Source: Ureibacillus manganicus DSM 26584 (GTDB taxonomy: Bacteria > Bacillota > Bacilli > Bacillales_A > Planococcaceae). From it: a DNA stretch of 64,000 nucleotides. The first letter of the stretch is position 1; every line of letters begins with the position of its first letter. A model generated the notes under the pieces. It was not told the DNA's origin. It made no database searches and was given only the letters and a program-made list of their open reading frames with translations. This document shows, piece by piece, positions 8,341 to 16,173 of the stretch. The stretch lies in NCBI RefSeq assembly GCF_000772945.1, contig NZ_JPVN01000004.1, forward strand, positions 1 through 64,000, in the 5' to 3' direction. A program made the position numbers and the translations under genes.

Positions 8341-9198
8341 ATGAAAATCCGTGTTTCAGCAGTGCAATATCATTTACATACCATTGAAAGATTTGAGGAC
8401 TTTGCAAATCAATGTGAGCACTATATAAAAGCTGCTCTTGAATTTGAAACTGAGTTTATTTTATTCCCTGAGTTTTTCACAACACAACTGTTATCTATTA
8501 AAGGAGAGAATGGGGAATCTTTAACAATCAATGATTTACCATCATTTACAGAACAGTATGTTGATACATTTACAAATTTCGCTAAGCAATATAATGTTCA
8601 TATTATTGCTGGTACACATGTTGTAAATGTAGAAGGAAAACTTCGCAATCGAGCACATCTATTTTACCCTAATGGAAATGTTGTAACCCAAGATAAACTC
8701 CATATTACACCAACAGAAGTGCATGAATGGAATATGTCAAAAGGGGATGGCCTAGAAGTTTTTGATACAGATAAAGGTAGAATTGCCCTTCTTACTTGTT
8801 ACGATATCGAATTCCCTGAGATCGTACGAATGGCTAAAGCAAAAGGAGCAGATGTTATCTTCTGTCCTTCTTGTACAGACGATCGCCATGGTTTCCATCG
8901 CGTTCGTTATACAAGCCATGCCCGCGCAATCGAAAACCAAGTATACGTTGTCCTAACTGGTACAGTGGGGGCTCTGCCAACAGTAGACTTTATGCGCATG
9001 AACTTTGGGCAAGCTGCAATTATTACACCAAATGATGTACCTTTCCCTCCAAAAGGGTTGCTAGCTGAAGGTGAAATTAATAACGATATGTTAGTTACTG
9101 CTGACCTTGACCTTGACTTATTATATCAAGTACGTGAAAAAGGATCTGTTACAACTTGGAGAGACAGACGAACTGATCTTTATACAGATTGGAAATAA
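8341..9198 (+). CDS. Carbon-nitrogen hydrolase (nitrilase superfamily)
   Basis: 285 aa, a full nitrilase-superfamily alpha-beta-beta-alpha domain with the catalytic triad visible: Glu44 in FPEFF, Lys119 in QDKLHITPTE and Cys153 in LLTCYDIEFPE. Members hydrolyse amides or nitriles; the substrate here is unknown. Start ATG has TTAGGAGG 6-7 nt upstream. A GNAT acetyltransferase follows after only 12 nt. In B. subtilis YhcX the two activities are, as I recall, one polypeptide, so this pair looks like the split form and the products probably work together. Confidence 0.85.
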   Translation: MKIRVSAVQYHLHTIERFEDFANQCEHYIKAALEFETEFILFPEFFTTQLLSIKGENGESLTINDLPSFTEQYVDTFTNFAKQYNVHIIAGTHVVNVEGKLRNRAHLFYPNGNVVTQDKLHITPTEVHEWNMSKGDGLEVFDTDKGRIALLTCYDIEFPEIVRMAKAKGADVIFCPSCTDDRHGFHRVRYTSHARAIENQVYVVLTGTVGALPTVDFMRMNFGQAAIITPNDVPFPPKGLLAEGEINNDMLVTADLDLDLLYQVREKGSVTTWRDRRTDLYTDWK

Positions 9199-9210
9199 GG
9201 GGGTTTACCT

Positions 9211-9873
9211 TTGTATCGAAGTGAACAGTTACTCTTTTCTAATGGAAAACCTGTCCGGATTATTATAAGGAATTATGAAACAAAGGATTTTGATCAACTG
9301 ATTGAAATTCAATCTGAATGTTTTCCTCCACCATTCCCTTCTGAGCTTTGGTGGAATAAGGAACAGTTAACGAATCATGTGTCACTTTTTCCGCAAGGGA
9401 CACTCTGTATTGAAATAGACGGGAAGATTGTTAGCTCCTTAACAGGATTGTGCGTGGATTTTGATCCTGAACATCCAAATCATTCGTGGGCAGAAGCAAC
9501 TGACAACGGCTATATTAAAAACCACGATCCTAATGGTAATACACTTTACATTGTAGATATTAGTGTAAGGCCTTCTTATCGCTCTTTAGGACTAGGGAAA
9601 ATTATGATGCAGTCTATGTATCAAATTGTCATTGAACTAGGATTAGACCGTTTACTTGGTGGCGGACGAATGCCTGGTTACCAAAGAGTCGCATCAGAAA
9701 TGACTGCAAAAGAATATGTCGATGCTATACTAGCTGGTAAAATCCATGATCCTGTCATTTCATTTTTACTGAGAGCAGGTCGAATGCCAATTGCGGTTGT
9801 AGAAGACTATTTAGATGATGAAGAATCATTAAATTACGGTGTTTTGATGGAATGGAAAAATCCATTTAAATAA
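9211..9873 (+). CDS. GNAT-family N-acetyltransferase (YhcX-type domain)
   Basis: 220 aa. The GNAT core has the acetyl-CoA-binding motif A region YIVDISVRPSYRSLGLGKIM (about 113-132, R-x2-G-x-G/A pattern as RSLGLGK). The acidic and aromatic substrate half (FPPPFPSELWW, about 38-48) resembles the GNAT part of YhcX-like GNAT/nitrilase proteins. Start is TTG at 9211, 7-8 nt after AAGGGGG, which overlaps the stop of the nitrilase gene. Co-transcribed with it; a terminator follows. Substrate unknown. Confidence 0.75.
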   Translation: MYRSEQLLFSNGKPVRIIIRNYETKDFDQLIEIQSECFPPPFPSELWWNKEQLTNHVSLFPQGTLCIEIDGKIVSSLTGLCVDFDPEHPNHSWAEATDNGYIKNHDPNGNTLYIVDISVRPSYRSLGLGKIMMQSMYQIVIELGLDRLLGGGRMPGYQRVASEMTAKEYVDAILAGKIHDPVISFLLRAGRMPIAVVEDYLDDEESLNYGVLMEWKNPFK

Positions 9874-9879
9874 TTTACC

Positions 9880-9920
9880 AAAAGTACTTATTCTCTTTAA
9901 GAGAAAAGGTACTTTTTATT
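9880..9920 (+). terminator. Terminator of nitrilase-GNAT operon
   Basis: Stem AAAAGTAC/GTACTTTT with an inner TTCTCTT/AAGAGAA pairing, followed by a T-rich tract. Confidence 0.8.
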
Positions 9921-9932
9921 TTTCAAATTTTA

Positions 9933-9961
9933 TTGACACTTTCTCAAAATTCACATATACA
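9933..9961 (+). promoter_or_regulatory. czrA-czcD promoter
   Basis: TTGACA (9933-9938), 17-bp spacer, TATACA (9956-9961). The metalloregulator operator starts 4 bp downstream, over the transcription start. Confidence 0.75.
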
Positions 9962-9964
9962 TAA

Positions 9965-9986
9965 TATATGAACATATGCTCATATA
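9965..9986 (+). promoter_or_regulatory. CzrA operator
   Basis: Perfect inverted repeat TATATGA-N8-TCATATA immediately downstream of the -10. This is the ArsR/SmtB-type TGAACA...TCATAT architecture seen at CzrA-regulated zinc genes, placed where a bound repressor would block initiation. Zinc-type metals would release it. Confidence 0.75.
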
Positions 9987-10006
9987 CGAAAAGAAAGGTT
10001 AAGGTG

Positions 10007-10348
10007 ATGAATTTGAGCCAAGATACAACTAAAGACGATGTACTTCGTGAACCTATTATAGATTTAGATGATGAGACATTATTTGTCGTCTCACAAACCT
10101 TTAAAGCCTTATGTGATCCAACAAGAATTCGGATTCTAAATTTTCTTTGCTCGGAAGAACATTCTGTTAATGAGATTGCAGAAAAGCTTAACTTAAGCCA
10201 ATCTTCTGTTTCACACCAGCTAAGATTTTTAAAGAACCTACGTCTTGTGAAATTTAGAAGAGAAGGTACAACGCTTTATTACTCAAATGATGATGATCAT
10301 ATTATGAATTTGCTTCAGCAAGCCATCGATCATGCGACACATACTTAG
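10007..10348 (+). CDS. czrA: ArsR/SmtB-family metal-sensing repressor CzrA
   Basis: 113 aa winged helix-turn-helix protein (recognition helix [12 protein letters not shown]). The alpha5 metal site is complete: Asp96-x-His98 followed by His109-x2-His112, the same spacing as D84/H86/H97/H100 of Staphylococcus CzrA, so zinc/cobalt sensing is expected. Start chosen is ATG 10007, with GAAAGG 8 nt upstream. An ATG at 9968 falls inside the operator and would lack a ribosome site. It is followed after 33 nt by the efflux gene czcD, which it should repress together with itself. Confidence 0.85.
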   Translation: MNLSQDTTKDDVLREPIIDLDDETLFVVSQTFKALCDPTRIRILNFLCSEEHSVNEIAEKLNLSQSSVSHQLRFLKNLRLVKFRREGTTLYYSNDDDHIMNLLQQAIDHATHT

Positions 10349-10381
10349 TTGAGATATTATTAAAGAACGGGGGCAAAAACC

Positions 10382-11341
10382 ATGGGTACACATCACCATA
10401 ATCATAGTCACCATGATCACACACATGGTGCAAATAAAAAAGTTTTGCTAATTTCGTTTATCATTATTACTGCCTATATGATCGTAGAAGCGATTGGAGG
10501 GTTTGTAACCAATAGCCTTGCCTTACTCTCTGATGCTGGCCATATGTTAAGTGATTCGGTTGCACTTGGTATAGCACTCTTTGCATTTATTTTAGGAGAA
10601 AAAGCTGCCAATCAACGAAAAACCTTTGGATATAAACGTTTTGAGATTTTAGCAGCTGTTTTAAACGGAGTTACTTTAATGCTCATTGCTGGGTTTATTT
10701 TCTATGAAGCCATTGATCGTTTTGCTAACCCACCGGAGGTTGCTACAACAGGGATGCTCATCATTAGTTCTATAGGGCTTTTTGTTAATATTCTTGTTGC
10801 ATGGATTATGCATCGTGGTGGCGATACAGAAGAAAACCTTAATATGCGGGGTGCGTACTTACACGTATTGGGTGATATGCTCGGTTCAGTTGGAGCTATT
10901 ATTGCCGCGCTACTAATGATGTTCTACGGATTTGGCTGGGCAGATCCACTAGCAAGTGTTATCGTGGCAGCGCTCGTTTTGCGCAGTGGTTTTTATGTTA
11001 CAAAATCAGCGGTGAATGTTTTAATGGAGGGTACACCTGAAAACACAAATGTAGATGATGTGATTCAAACTATTCAAAAAACAGATGGAATCATTAGTAT
11101 CCATGATTTACACATATGGAGTATTACTAGTGGTTTAAATGCATTGTCTTGTCATGCAGTAGTTATTGATTCGATGACCATTGCTGAAAGTGAAGATATG
11201 CTTCGAAAAATTGAACATGACCTGTTACATCTAGGTATTCAACACGTTACCATTCAACTTGAAACAACCGCGCACACACATGATGAATCGATCCTCTGCC
11301 AAATTAAAGGGGAAACAGGTCATCACCATCATCATCATTAA
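10382..11341 (+). CDS. czcD: Cation diffusion facilitator, Zn/Cd/Co efflux CzcD
   Basis: 319 aa CDF antiporter: His-rich cytosolic N-terminus (HHHNHSHHDHTH region, residues 4-15), six transmembrane helices, transport-site motifs SDAGHMLSDS (TM2, HxxxD) and HVLGDMLGS (TM5, HxxxD), cytosolic C-terminal ferredoxin-like domain (about 210-300), and a second His-rich end with six consecutive histidines at the C-terminus. It exports divalent metal in exchange for H+ or K+. Second gene of the czrA operon, terminator downstream. A chromosomally encoded terminal hexahistidine is unusual to see and would bind metal-affinity resins. Confidence 0.9.
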   Translation: MGTHHHNHSHHDHTHGANKKVLLISFIIITAYMIVEAIGGFVTNSLALLSDAGHMLSDSVALGIALFAFILGEKAANQRKTFGYKRFEILAAVLNGVTLMLIAGFIFYEAIDRFANPPEVATTGMLIISSIGLFVNILVAWIMHRGGDTEENLNMRGAYLHVLGDMLGSVGAIIAALLMMFYGFGWADPLASVIVAALVLRSGFYVTKSAVNVLMEGTPENTNVDDVIQTIQKTDGIISIHDLHIWSITSGLNALSCHAVVIDSMTIAESEDMLRKIEHDLLHLGIQHVTIQLETTAHTHDESILCQIKGETGHHHHHH

Positions 11342-11347
11342 AGATTG

Positions 11348-11378
11348 AGTGAATTCCTTCTGAGTTCACTTTTTTATT
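11348..11378 (+). terminator. czcD terminator
   Basis: Stem AGTGAA/TTCACT (11-nt loop) followed by TTTTTTATTT. Confidence 0.7.
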
Positions 11379-11387
11379 TATTCAAAT

Positions 11388-11417
11388 AAGCTCCTTTCAA
11401 TATTGTGAAAAGAGCTT
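11388..11417 (-). terminator. Terminator of the sugar dehydrogenase gene
   Basis: Stem AAGCTC with TTTCA/TGAAA extension just past the minus-strand stop at 11427. The T-tract (TTATTTG) is weak. Confidence 0.5.
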
Positions 11418-11426
11418 GATATCCAA

Positions 11427-12512
11427 TCATTCATTTATTAGTGAAAGGCGATATAATTTGTCGTCATTTTGTTCAGGGTTTCCTCGCCCATCTGTATTGT
11501 TAGTAACAAAATATAGATTATCATCTTCTATGAACACATCACGAATTCTACCTAAACCTGTTACAAACTGCCTTTGTTCACCTGTTTCTAGATTAAATTC
11601 TATAATTGCATTTCCCCTCAGTGCAGCAACATACAATTTAGCATTGTAATTGGCCATTCCTGAAGGCGCCCATGTATTATTTCTCCCTGAAGTAAAGATT
11701 GGTGTTACCATTCCTTCTCTTTCTTCAAAACCTTCAATTTCTGGCCAACCATAATTTAAACCAGATTCGATTTTGTTAATCTCATCATTTGCTCTATTTC
11801 CGTGTTCACTTGCATACATCGTTCCATCAAGTGCCCATGTTATTCCTTGGGGATTACGGTGTCCATAGCTATAAGTGTAAGAGTTTGGATATGGATTATC
11901 AGTTGGAATTGTTCCATCTAAATTCATTCTCAAAATTTTACCAGCTAAAGAATTCAAGTTCTGCGCTAAAGAAGTTTGTGATGCATCTCCTGCAGTGGCA
12001 TAGAGCTTCCCGTCAGGACCTATTTTTAGTCTTCCTCCATGGTGAAAGTTACCACTTGGTATTTTATCAAGAAGTACACTTTCTTCTGTCCATACATTAT
12101 TTTCTAAAATTAGTGTTACAATACGATTAAATCTACCTGCTTGATCTTCATAAGTGTAATAAGCATAAGCTCTATTAAAATCCTTGAAATCTGGCGCAAG
12201 TGTAAAACCCATTAAACCTGCCTCAGCTGATTGAGAGAGTTGCTTATTGAGTTCTACCTTTTGGCGAACAGCTTGCCCACCTTCAATTTTAGTTATTGTT
12301 CCTGGACGCTCTGTTATATAAATTGTGTCGTTTATCTTATTTATTGACCATGGTGTATTTAAATTTTGCGCAATGACCACTGGCTTTTCTGTAATTTTTG
12401 ATACTTCAATGATCGGGTCCGTACTCTGTTCTACTATGACCTCTGGCTCTGGGGGATTACAACCTGCTACTACAAGTACTAGCAAAAATGATAAAATGAA
12501 AACTTTCCTCAA
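11427..12512 (-). CDS. PQQ-dependent sugar dehydrogenase-like lipoprotein
   Basis: About 361 aa. Signal peptide with lipobox VVAGC, then a six-bladed beta-propeller of the glucose/sorbosone dehydrogenase (YliI/Asd) family. Visible motifs: GLMGFTLAPDF, SGNFHHGGRLKIGPDGKLY (catalytic His), PYSYGHRNPQGITW and SEHGNRANDEIN. Family members oxidise aldose sugars outside the membrane with PQQ and Ca. Whether this organism makes PQQ cannot be seen. Start TTG 12512 or 12515 is favoured because GGGAAG lies 5-8 nt upstream; GTG 12521 overlaps that site. Confidence 0.8.
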   Translation of the reverse strand: MRKVFILSFLLVLVVAGCNPPEPEVIVEQSTDPIIEVSKITEKPVVIAQNLNTPWSINKINDTIYITERPGTITKIEGGQAVRQKVELNKQLSQSAEAGLMGFTLAPDFKDFNRAYAYYTYEDQAGRFNRIVTLILENNVWTEESVLLDKIPSGNFHHGGRLKIGPDGKLYATAGDASQTSLAQNLNSLAGKILRMNLDGTIPTDNPYPNSYTYSYGHRNPQGITWALDGTMYASEHGNRANDEINKIESGLNYGWPEIEGFEEREGMVTPIFTSGRNNTWAPSGMANYNAKLYVAALRGNAIIEFNLETGEQRQFVTGLGRIRDVFIEDDNLYFVTNNTDGRGNPEQNDDKLYRLSLINE

Positions 12513-12580
12513 CAAAACCACTTCCCATTTTGTTATATTTGCAACAGTCTATCGCATATTTCCTTTACTTTCAAAAATAA

Positions 12581-13546
12581 CTATTTTATATAAAAGCTAG
12601 AACCATCAATGATTTCAACATCTTCCCTTTTCCGGATATCCTCCATTAAGGTAAAAAGCGCTGCGTCCTTCTTTTTTGCTTCTATCATACAATGGATTTC
12701 TTGAACTGTTCCCTTAATCTCATTTAGAAATGTAAAGAACATATTAACATCAACATAATCCGAATGATGACGGAACTCTGATTCACTTTTTGGGCTTGAA
12801 ATATGCATCTTAATCGGAAGTGTTGAATCTTTCCAAGTTGCGACTACCCTCTCCCAATTTCCTTCCCAGTTGTCATTGTGATGGTGGGCAAGATGATGAT
12901 GATAGTCAAACACGAGTGGTATCCCTAATTTTTCACATAAATATAAGGTATCATCTAGAGTAAACGATGTATCATCATTTTCAAGAATTATCATCTTCTG
13001 AATACCCCTTGGAATATCCATCCAATTTTCTATAAAGCGCTCCAGTGATTGCTCTGTATCATTGTAATTACCACCAACATGAAGGACACATCGATGAGAT
13101 GGGTTTATCTTCATGCCTTTTAACAGTAAGTAGTGCATTTTCAGTGTTTTTAGGGAGTTCTTCAGCACACCTGAATCTGAAGAATTTAAAACAACAAAAT
13201 GATCGGGATGAAAATCTAATCTCATCTTATGTTCGTTGGCAAACTCACCTATCTCTTGCAACTTTTCCTTTAGTGGTTTCATATAATCCCAATCTAGAAG
13301 TACTTCATGATTTGCAAGGGGTATCAATCTAGAAGTTAGGCGATAAAAATGAATTTCACTAAATGCATTATGTTTTAATAGCCTATGTGTATTTTCTAAA
13401 TTAGAAAGTGCAATCCGCTCTAGTTTCCTTATTGCAGCTTCACGATCTGCAAGTTTCTGAAATGCAGTATAAGTCATTGTTTTTGATGGAGAAGCATTTT
13501 TTAATTCCATACTCATTGCAACGTATCCTAATCGTACAATTGTCAT
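12581..13546 (-). CDS. uvsE: UV damage endonuclease UvsE (UVDE)
   Basis: About 321 aa TIM-barrel UVDE-family protein. N-terminal TIVRLGYVAMS, then metal-site blocks LDFHPDHFVVLNS, LHVGGNY, IILENDD, FDYHHHLAHHH and MHISSPK, matching the three-metal active site. It nicks 5' to UV photoproducts and starts an alternative excision repair route, useful to spores and sun-exposed cells. Start chosen is ATG 13546, since AGAGGTGG sits 5 nt upstream; the adjacent ATG 13549 and GTG 13555 overlap or crowd that site. Monocistronic. Confidence 0.9.
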   Translation of the reverse strand: MTIVRLGYVAMSMELKNASPSKTMTYTAFQKLADREAAIRKLERIALSNLENTHRLLKHNAFSEIHFYRLTSRLIPLANHEVLLDWDYMKPLKEKLQEIGEFANEHKMRLDFHPDHFVVLNSSDSGVLKNSLKTLKMHYLLLKGMKINPSHRCVLHVGGNYNDTEQSLERFIENWMDIPRGIQKMIILENDDTSFTLDDTLYLCEKLGIPLVFDYHHHLAHHHNDNWEGNWERVVATWKDSTLPIKMHISSPKSESEFRHHSDYVDVNMFFTFLNEIKGTVQEIHCMIEAKKKDAALFTLMEDIRKREDVEIIDGSSFYIK

Positions 13547-13614
13547 CATTTCCACCTCTAGGCTAGTATAGGAAAACTTTGAATGTAGTAGTCACTTGTT
13601 TTAATTTCTAAGTA

Positions 13615-13651
13615 AAAAAGACTCTCCTTTATGGAAGAGTCTTTTCTATTT
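13615..13651. terminator. Hairpin terminator upstream of uvsE
   Basis: AAAAAGACTCT...AGAGTCTTTTCTATTTT, an 8- to 9-bp stem flanked by A and T runs. It could end transcription in either direction. No intact gene on its left is served, so it may belong to a lost gene. Confidence 0.65.
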
Positions 13652-13882
13652 TGTTGAAACATTACTCGTTTTGTACTGCACCTTCTTCTGATACATTAAC
13701 ACTCTTTTGAACTTCTTTATTTTTATCAATCCTTATCAACCGTTATTTTATGGAACGGTTAAGAATGTATGAATTACAACAAATTAATCTTAGTGTAGAA
13801 CCAGTTTTAATGAAGTTAAAAGATAATCCCATTTCCAAAGTTGCATTACAATTTGGAATCAGATGACTTAAATTCGTATGAA
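13652..13882. other. Non-coding gap with possible gene remnants
   Basis: On the minus strand a short open C-terminal-like stretch (DKNKEVQKSVNVSEEG, about 13665-13735) ends with a stop but has no start or upstream body. On the plus strand 13750-13866 encodes 38 residues (ERLRMYELQQINLS...) whose end, NPISKVALQFGIR, looks like part of a helix-turn-helix. Neither has a convincing ribosome site. The stretch may be decayed coding DNA; I cannot name the source. Confidence 0.3.
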
Positions 13883-13911
13883 AGGGTTCGTCTAATTTTG
13901 AGACGAACCCT
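13883..13911 (-). terminator. SASP gene terminator hairpin
   Basis: Perfect 11-bp stem AGGGTTCGTCT/AGACGAACCCT with a 7-nt loop, 14 bases beyond the SASP stop. The T-tract is poor, so termination is inferred from the stem and position. Confidence 0.55.
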
Positions 13912-13924
13912 AAAAAGGAAAAAT

Positions 13925-14182
13925 CTATTTTTTACTTAAGTTTTCTTGAGCCATTTTTACAAGCTCTTTTACCATATTTCCACCTAATCTTCCGCCAACT
14001 TTACCCGCTTCCTCGGAAGTAAGTTTTCCGTTATATCCATTGTTTAACGGTACACCTATTTCTTTTGCAATTTCATACTTCGCTTGCTCAGGGTCATTTG
14101 TACCAGCAACTTTTGCTTTTAATTGATCTAGTCCTTGTCGTGCTTCTGGAACTAGAATTTTATTCTTATTTCTGCGTGACAT
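13925..14182 (-). CDS. Alpha/beta-type small acid-soluble spore protein
   Basis: 85 aa. It has the two conserved SASP blocks: YEIAKEIGVPLNNGYNG around the GPR protease cleavage region, and LTSEEAGKVGGRLGGNMVKELV in the C-terminal DNA-binding helix region. These proteins coat spore DNA, force an A-like form and protect against UV and heat; GPR degrades them at germination. Start ATG follows AAAGGAGGG. A CATTATAAT element sits about 25 nt upstream, as for a forespore sigma G -10, but no good -35 was found. Basic N-terminus (SRRNKNK). Confidence 0.9.
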   Translation of the reverse strand: MSRRNKNKILVPEARQGLDQLKAKVAGTNDPEQAKYEIAKEIGVPLNNGYNGKLTSEEAGKVGGRLGGNMVKELVKMAQENLSKK

Positions 14183-14275
14183 AGATTTCCCTCCTTTTCA
14201 ATTATAATGTCCTAAAGGAGACAAAAAAATGTTATGTATTTAAATCGGTGCAGTGAGAATCTTCCTATTTAAATA

Positions 14276-14304
14276 TTAAAATACATATAAAAGTATGGTA
14301 ATAT
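14276..14304 (+). promoter_or_regulatory. Candidate promoter of the nickel/peptide importer operon
   Basis: Extended -10 TGGTAATAT (TAATAT at 14299-14304) with TTAAAA 17 bp upstream. An imperfect TGAAT-N11-ATTCA repeat follows at about 14312-14333, between promoter and gene, a possible regulator site. Confidence 0.4.
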
Positions 14305-14371
14305 ATTTGAGTGAATTCTATTGGACTATTCATCAAGGAATTAGCTTAAATTTTATGAAAGCAGGATGTGA

Positions 14372-15340
14372 ATGAGTCAATTTATTTTGAAGCGGATTGT
14401 CGAGTCATTGATTGTTTTATTCATTGGCAGCATGCTTTGTTTTATTTTTATCCGAATGCTTCCAGGAGACCCAGCAGCAGCTTTATACGGAGATCAGCTC
14501 CAAAAAATGAGTGAAGCCGATCGTGTTCGTATTAACGAAAACCTCGGTCTTAATGAGCCAATCTTCAACCAATATGGAAAATGGCTTTCTCAAGTTTTTC
14601 ATGGAGAATGGGGACAGTCATTAAGTTCCGGAGAGAATGTCACCACAATTGTTGTACAAGCATTGCAACCGACATTTATGTTAATGTTGTCCTCCCACTT
14701 AATAATTTTTGTTCTTGCTATCGTGTTTGGTATCATATCAGGATATTTCCGAAAATCCTTCATTGATCAGGCCATCACTGTAGTAAGTTTTTTATTTATG
14801 TCCATACCGTCTTTTTGGCTCGCAATTATACTTATGCTGTTTTTCTCTGTATATTTAAGGGTTCTGCCAACGTCTGGTATTGGAAATAGCAATTGGGGAG
14901 AGTTTCTTCGCTATATCATTATGCCTTCACTGGTTATCGCTTTATCTCATGTTGGTTATTATATTCGTCTCTTACGAAATCATATTGCTACTTCAAAAGA
15001 AAGTGGATTTGTATTTGCACTAAAGGCACGGGGTATTCCTGAGCATTTAATTTTGCTCAATCACCTGATTCCGCATGCATTTATTCCATTTTTATCTTTT
15101 ACAGGTATGTCAATTGCAGTTTCACTAGCAAGTTCTGTTTTAGTAGAGACCATTTTTTCTTGGCCAGGTATCGGAAGGCTTGCTTTGAAATCTGCTCTTA
15201 CACACGATTATCCCGTACTTTTAGCAGTAATAATGCTAAGTATGTTTTTTGTCATTACTGTTAACCTTTTGGTAGATCTAATATGTGCGTGGATCGATCC
15301 TCGCATACGTACAAATTTCCTTGAGGAGGGAAAAAAATGA
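14372..15340 (+). CDS. ABC importer permease, NikB/DppB type
   Basis: 322 aa, six transmembrane helices, BPD_transp_1 domain with the DppB/OppB-type N-terminus (ILKRIVESLIVLFIGSMLCFIFIRMLPGDPA) and the EAA loop near residues 205-235 (ALKARGIPEHLILLNHLIPHA). First gene of a four-gene importer operon: permease, permease, fused ATPase, binding protein. The Opp/Dpp/Nik family imports peptides or nickel complexes. Position beside urease favours nickel. ATG follows AGGATGTG closely. Confidence 0.75.
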   Translation: MSQFILKRIVESLIVLFIGSMLCFIFIRMLPGDPAAALYGDQLQKMSEADRVRINENLGLNEPIFNQYGKWLSQVFHGEWGQSLSSGENVTTIVVQALQPTFMLMLSSHLIIFVLAIVFGIISGYFRKSFIDQAITVVSFLFMSIPSFWLAIILMLFFSVYLRVLPTSGIGNSNWGEFLRYIIMPSLVIALSHVGYYIRLLRNHIATSKESGFVFALKARGIPEHLILLNHLIPHAFIPFLSFTGMSIAVSLASSVLVETIFSWPGIGRLALKSALTHDYPVLLAVIMLSMFFVITVNLLVDLICAWIDPRIRTNFLEEGKK

Positions 15341-16173
15341 TTGTAAAACATTCATGGATGCTGAAAGCTACGTCTATCTCCTTCCTAATTTTAATTGTTG
15401 TTACTTTTATGGCTCCTATCTTTACGCCATATGAACCCCAGACTGTAAATATGTCGAAGGTTCTTCATCCACCCGATTTCATGCATTTGTTTGGAACAGA
15501 TGAACTTGGGCGTGATGTTTTATCTCGACTATTACATGGAGGGCAAGTTTCTCTCCTCGTTGGTGCAACAGCCATGTTTGTCTCAATTATTATAGGAGTA
15601 AGTTACGGGGCAATTAGTGGTTTTGTGGGCGGTTTTATTGACCGTGTATTGATGCGGTTTTTAGATGCCTGTTTAAGCATTCCCTCCCTTATTCTCATGA
15701 TTGGTTTACAGCTTCTTTTTTCTCAAGGTTTAATAACAATTATTTTTGTTATTAGTTTAACAAGTTGGATGCCGGTTGCTCGAATGATTCGTACAGAAAT
15801 TATGGTTATGAAAAATGATGTATTTATTCAAGCATCGAAAGTTGTAGGTGCGACACCTATACGGCTCTTGTATAGACACTTGCTACCACAATGTTGGCCA
15901 ACTATTACAATCATGGCGATTAGCGGCATCAGTCATGCAATTCTTGCGGAAGCAACACTTAGTTTTTTAGGAATTGGGATTCCACCTCATGAACCTTCCT
16001 GGGGAAATATGCTTATGGACGCACAAAGTCATTTACTTTCAGGAGCTTGGTGGCTAGCGTTCTTCCCTGCTATGTGCATAATTATTACTATTCTTGCAAT
16101 AACATCTTCTGGGGAGTTACTGCAAGATAGATTTGAAGGCTATAAGTTCAGACAGGTAGGAAAAATACGATGA
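15337..16173 (+). CDS. ABC importer permease, NikC/DppC type
   Basis: 278 aa, six transmembrane helices with the DppC-type signature HLFGTDELGRDVLSRLLHG (about 46-64) and EAA loop ASKVVGATPIRLLYRHLLPQ (about 165-184). Overlaps the preceding permease by 4 nt (ATGA) and the following ATPase gene by 4 nt, so all three are translationally coupled. It forms the heterodimeric membrane channel with the upstream permease. Confidence 0.75.
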   Translation: MIVKHSWMLKATSISFLILIVVTFMAPIFTPYEPQTVNMSKVLHPPDFMHLFGTDELGRDVLSRLLHGGQVSLLVGATAMFVSIIIGVSYGAISGFVGGFIDRVLMRFLDACLSIPSLILMIGLQLLFSQGLITIIFVISLTSWMPVARMIRTEIMVMKNDVFIQASKVVGATPIRLLYRHLLPQCWPTITIMAISGISHAILAEATLSFLGIGIPPHEPSWGNMLMDAQSHLLSGAWWLAFFPAMCIIITILAITSSGELLQDRFEGYKFRQVGKIR

